From assembly GCA_002839245.1 (NCBI GenBank), contig PGXR01000138.1, positions 1 to 8,310 of the forward strand: DNA of 8,310 bases. The letters are read 5' to 3'. Numbering within the stretch: the first letter of the stretch is position 1; each line of letters starts with the position of its first letter. This DNA comes from Spirochaetae bacterium HGW-Spirochaetae-7. GTDB taxonomy: Bacteria; Spirochaetota; Spirochaetia; Treponematales; UBA12059. The position numbers and the translations under genes were made by a program. Of this stretch, positions 5,632 to 8,310 are shown one piece after another. The notes beneath the pieces were generated by a model, which was given only the letters and a program-made list of their open reading frames with translations, was not told the origin of the DNA and did no database searches.

Positions 5632-6546
5632 TCAGCGTCGCCTGGCCATGCCGCTTCCGAAGGCATGGATTGACAGGCCGGCCAGGATGAGGACTGCGGC
5701 GACGGCGTCAAGCGCTGTGATGCTCTCGCCCAGGAGTAGCGCCGCGGACGCGACGCCGAATATCGGCACGAGGAGCGAGAACGGCGCTATCCTTCCCGCC
5801 CCGTGGCGCATGATCAGCCGGTTCCAGAGGCCGTAGCCGACCAGCGTCGACAAGACCACGAGGTAGGCGAGCGCCCCGACTGACAGCCAGCTCATGTTCC
5901 GCAGCGCGCCAGCGATCCGCTCGGGGCCCTCGAAGAAGAGCGAGAGCATGGCCAGCGGCAGCGGTGAGAAAAGGCTGGACCAGACCATCAAGCCCAGGCC
6001 GCTGGTGCCGGGCATCGTCCGCGCGATGACGTTGGCCGCGGCCCAGCCGAGCGCGGCCGCGATGACCATCATGAAGAGCGGGGGCGACATCCGTGCCGCT
6101 CCGCCCGCGGAGCTTGCCTCGGCCATCGCGATGACGGCCAGACCTGCCCCCGCCACGACCATGCCCAGGACGTTATTTAGGCGGATGCGTTCCTTGAGGA
6201 AGGCGGCCGCGATCAGCGCCGTGAAGAACGCCTGCGACTGGAGGACGAGGGAACTCAAACCCGCCGGCGCGCCAAGCTTGATGGCGGTGAACAGGAAGCC
6301 GAACTCCACCACTCCCAGGAACAGCCCGTAGGCCGCCAGGGCCCCCCACGACGCGGCCGGTTTTCGTATCCAGATGATCGCCGGGAACACGCAGAAAACG
6401 AATCGAAGCGCGGCGAGCATGAATGGCGGAACCCCCGCGACGCCGACCTTGATGACGACGAAGTTGAATCCCCAGATGGCCGAGATAAGCAAGGCCTCGG
6501 CTATCGCCGCCGTCGGCAGTCTGTCAGGATTCCCCGATGTGCTCAT
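5632..6546 (-). CDS. eamA: EamA-type DMT superfamily exporter (O-acetylserine/cysteine exporter-like)
   Basis: The 304-residue inner-membrane protein has two EamA repeats and about ten hydrophobic helices. Features recalled from E. coli EamA are closely matched: IWGFNFVVIKVG (24-35), PPFMLAALRF (40-49), FTAIKLGAPAGLSSLVLQSQAFFTAL (86-111), LKERI at 117-121, and in the second half VGYGLWNRLI (236-245), RIAPFSLLVPIFGVASAALLLGE (252-274) and VLILAGLSI (285-293). Length is close to the 299 residues of the E. coli protein. The role would be efflux of cysteine-pathway metabolites, but DMT substrates are hard to predict, so the symbol is by resemblance. ATG at 6546 is chosen because AAGGA lies 9 bases upstream and the first membrane helix follows; the 53 residues encoded further upstream are not hydrophobic or family-like. 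It is the only minus-strand gene here and is monocistronic within the window. Possible horizontal acquisition is inference. Confidence 0.9.
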   Translation of the reverse strand: MSTSGNPDRLPTAAIAEALLISAIWGFNFVVIKVGVAGVPPFMLAALRFVFCVFPAIIWIRKPAASWGALAAYGLFLGVVEFGFLFTAIKLGAPAGLSSLVLQSQAFFTALIAAAFLKERIRLNNVLGMVVAGAGLAVIAMAEASSAGGAARMSPPLFMMVIAAALGWAAANVIARTMPGTSGLGLMVWSSLFSPLPLAMLSLFFEGPERIAGALRNMSWLSVGALAYLVVLSTLVGYGLWNRLIMRHGAGRIAPFSLLVPIFGVASAALLLGESITALDAVAAVLILAGLSIHAFGSGMARRR

Positions 6547-6683
6547 TTCTGGGAGTCCTTGGCAAGCCCCGGAAGCGAGACGTTCGAGATCCAGATCGGA
6601 ACCTGAAAATGCTTCATGAAGTCTCCCGATGCCAGCCGATGCACGGATGACAGCATAGCACAGGCTGCCGAATCCGTCGCTGC

Positions 6684-6712
6684 TGGACAACCGGATCCTT
6701 GGCACGTATCAT
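6684..6712 (+). promoter_or_regulatory. Sigma70-like promoter for the exported CsgG-like/barrel protein
   Basis: TGGACA (6684-6689) and TATCAT (6707-6712) each match the -35 and -10 consensus at 5 of 6 positions and are separated by exactly 17 bases. Transcription would start near 6719, leaving a leader of about 28 bases that contains the ribosome binding site GAGAGG (6733-6738). This sits in the 200-bp divergent intergenic region 6547-6746; I found no equally convincing promoter for the minus-strand gene. Confidence 0.5.
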
Positions 6713-6746
6713 CCAGTATTGCCGTTCTCGATGAGAGGTTTTCGCC

Positions 6747-8310
6747 ATGCTGAAAAAGGCCCTGCTTTTGCCCATGCTGCTGGTCGCCGCCGTTGCGTGC
6801 TTCGCCGAACTGCCCCGGCTGGCGGTCGCCGATTTTACCGTCGGCAGCGACAATCCCAAGCTGAAGTACGTCGGCAAGGGCCTCGCCGAGATGATAGCGG
6901 TCAACCTGGCCTCGTCGCGGAGCATCGTCCTCATAGACCGCTCGGCTCGTGACGAGATCCTCAGGGAGCAGGAATTCAGCTTGAGTGTCGCCGCCGATCC
7001 CTCCAGGCAGATCCAGATCGGCAAACTGTTGTCAGCGCGCTATTTCCTCACCGGCGAGGTCCTCGACATGGACAGCGCCGTCCTCGTCAGCTGCCGTATC
7101 ACGAGCGTCGAGACCGGGGAAATCGTCTGGGTGGACAAGAACTTCGGCCCGCTGGCCGACTATGACGGCATATCCCGGAGGCTGGCCTCGTCCGCCCTCG
7201 CGGGCCTCGGCCTGTCCCCGGGCGGGAACGTCGCGGCCGTGCCCGCGCCCGCGCCCTCTGCTCCCATCGCGGCTCGCGAGGAAGTAATCCTGGGCTTCTC
7301 CCGCGCCGTCGACCACTTCGACAAAGGCGAGCTGACCGAGGCCGTCGCCGAGCTCAGGTCAGCCAAGGTCATCGATCCTGACAATGCCGCCGTCAACTGG
7401 TATCTCGCCAAGCTGACCGGCAACTCGCCGCGCTTCCAGGTCGACCTCGAGCGCTTCGCCCCGGTCTACAACCCGGCCAGCCTCGGCTTCCTGGAACGAG
7501 GCGCCGTCTACGGCTGGTTCAGCAACGCCAACACCTATTCGCTCGGCACGATGCCCAATTTCGGGATCAACCTCACGATGAGCCACGACGACATCCTGGG
7601 CCTCGAGTACTACGAGGACTTCGGGAAGCTGGGAGTCGGTTTCATGAAACCGATAGGCAGGGATTTGGGCATTTCCGCGGAAGCCGAGCTGGCGGGCCAC
7701 ACCGGGTCAATTAGCTCGCCTGACTATTTTGAGCTGACCCAGAAGGCCGCTACGATGATCGATACCGGCAACGTCAGCTATGGGGCGCTCGTCGGCTTCG
7801 GCTACCGCTTGAAGCCGGGCTTGAGCGTCGGCATCCAGGGACGGGCGGCCTACATCAATACCGGGATGGTCTACTCCGGCCCCGGCCTGAGTCTCGAGAC
7901 GGACACGAGCAACCCTTTCTACTATTATCCCGATGCGGCGAAGGTCTATTACGGGCTTGTTGCCGGTTTGGCGTACCGGGACGACCGAAGCCTCGAGGCC
8001 GAGTTCGAGCTCGTCTGGTCAAACCAGGCGGAGTTCTACATAGTCCCGCCCGTCGGCGGGTTCAGCAGTTCGGAAGCCGGGGAAATCCTGCTCGGCTCGG
8101 TTCCTGTCGTCATTTCTACGGCGGTGACGAAGGGCTTCCTGGACAAGACCCTGTTCGCCTCGCTGCGCAGCGTCGGCGAGATAGGCACCGACGACCGCGA
8201 CATCCTCGCCGCACGGATCATACCCGGCCTCGAGTGGTGGCCGCTGCGCTGGCTGGCGGTCCGAGCCGCATACGAGTTCGACTACCTGCAGGCGAGCGTC
8301 AACGCGGTCA
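6747..8310 (+). CDS. Exported protein: CsgG/TolB-N-like domain, TPR-like segment, predicted outer-membrane beta-barrel; 3'-truncated
   Basis: A frame open from ATG 6747 to the window end gives 521 residues without a stop. GAGAGG lies 8 bases upstream of the start. Residues 1-20 are a signal peptide (KK then a hydrophobic run); AVAC at 15-18 could be a relaxed spirochaetal lipobox (lipidation at C18), or signal peptidase I could cut after CFA. Residues about 22-155 resemble CsgG/FlgT/TolB-N periplasmic domains: LPRLAVADF, YVGKGLAEMIAVNL, SIVLIDRSARDEILREQEF, GKLLSARYFLTGEVL, CRITSVETGEIVW. A Pro/Ala linker (161-176) follows, then a single TPR-like unit (about 183-222: FDKGELTEAVAELRSAKVIDPDN). 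From about 240 on, alternating aromatic/hydrophobic strands (ERGAVYGWF, LVGFGYRLKPGLSVGIQGRAAYI, VYYGLVAGLAYRDDRSLEAEFELVW, GLEWWPLRWLAVRAAYEF) suggest an outer-membrane barrel. Function unknown; envelope location is likely. Confidence 0.8.
   Translation, partial: MLKKALLLPMLLVAAVACFAELPRLAVADFTVGSDNPKLKYVGKGLAEMIAVNLASSRSIVLIDRSARDEILREQEFSLSVAADPSRQIQIGKLLSARYFLTGEVLDMDSAVLVSCRITSVETGEIVWVDKNFGPLADYDGISRRLASSALAGLGLSPGGNVAAVPAPAPSAPIAAREEVILGFSRAVDHFDKGELTEAVAELRSAKVIDPDNAAVNWYLAKLTGNSPRFQVDLERFAPVYNPASLGFLERGAVYGWFSNANTYSLGTMPNFGINLTMSHDDILGLEYYEDFGKLGVGFMKPIGRDLGISAEAELAGHTGSISSPDYFELTQKAATMIDTGNVSYGALVGFGYRLKPGLSVGIQGRAAYINTGMVYSGPGLSLETDTSNPFYYYPDAAKVYYGLVAGLAYRDDRSLEAEFELVWSNQAEFYIVPPVGGFSSSEAGEILLGSVPVVISTAVTKGFLDKTLFASLRSVGEIGTDDRDILAARIIPGLEWWPLRWLAVRAAYEFDYLQASVNAV

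Noticed and set aside
5646..5668. Perfect 7-bp inverted repeat (CCATGCC/GGCATGG) near the convergent gene ends
   Set aside because: It lies within the 3' coding end of the exporter, has a 9-base loop and no T run on either strand; too weak to call a terminator.
6547..6705. 53-residue N-terminal extension of the exporter
   Set aside because: The extra residues lack family similarity, and ATG 6546 has a suitable ribosome binding site directly before the first membrane helix.
6699..6723. TGGCAC...TTGC resembling a sigma54 promoter
   Set aside because: The spacing between the two elements is 13 bases, not the 5 or so required; the sigma70-like pair at 6684-6712 explains the site better.

Overview
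The window is GC-rich, with mostly G or C at third codon positions, and is densely coding. It most likely comes from a high-GC member of the Spirochaetota (Treponema/Spirochaeta-like). That assignment is inference. It rests on gene order from memory: trmD, rplS, a hypothetical FliK/YlqG-like protein, a stand-alone FlhB C-terminal homologue, an HD-GYP protein and yraN, an order I associate with treponemes and partly with Firmicutes (rplS...ylqG-ylqH). It also rests on the treponeme-like look of the HD-GYP N-terminus and of the small Zn-ribbon-like protein. No 16S or other decisive marker is present.

Region 1 (about 1-4434, + strand) is a tightly packed cluster. It holds the 3' part of trmD (tRNA m1G37 methyltransferase), rplS (L19), a hypothetical protein with a disordered Pro/Ala-rich N-terminus (FliK/YlqG-like candidate), an FlhB2/YlqH-like protein, an HD-GYP-type protein with altered key residues, yraN (UPF0102), a 59-aa small protein and a CxxC...HxxC protein. 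Most junctions are stop/start overlaps (694/697, 2043/2050, 2297/2300, 3837/3840, 3985/4016), which suggests translational coupling. A perfect 11-bp hairpin followed by TTTT lies just after rplS. It may separate the translation genes from the motility/signalling genes, and it makes the start of the next gene uncertain.

Region 2 (4453-5610, + strand) is one gene for a response regulator fused to an RsbU/SpoIIE-type PP2C phosphatase, with a possible promoter close upstream. It converges on region 3.

Region 3 (5632-6546, - strand) encodes an EamA-type DMT-superfamily exporter that strongly resembles the proteobacterial O-acetylserine/cysteine exporter. A 200-bp divergent intergenic region follows.

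Region 4 (6747 to the window end, + strand) is a large open frame with no stop in the window. It encodes an exported protein with a signal peptide or lipobox, a CsgG/TolB-N-like domain, a short TPR-like segment and a long C-terminal part that looks like an outer-membrane beta-barrel. A good sigma70-like promoter (TGGACA-N17-TATCAT) precedes it.

The region contains RNA modification and ribosome genes next to type III export-switch and c-di-GMP-type signalling genes, then independent signalling, transport and envelope genes. I saw no mobile element, CRISPR array, tRNA or rRNA.
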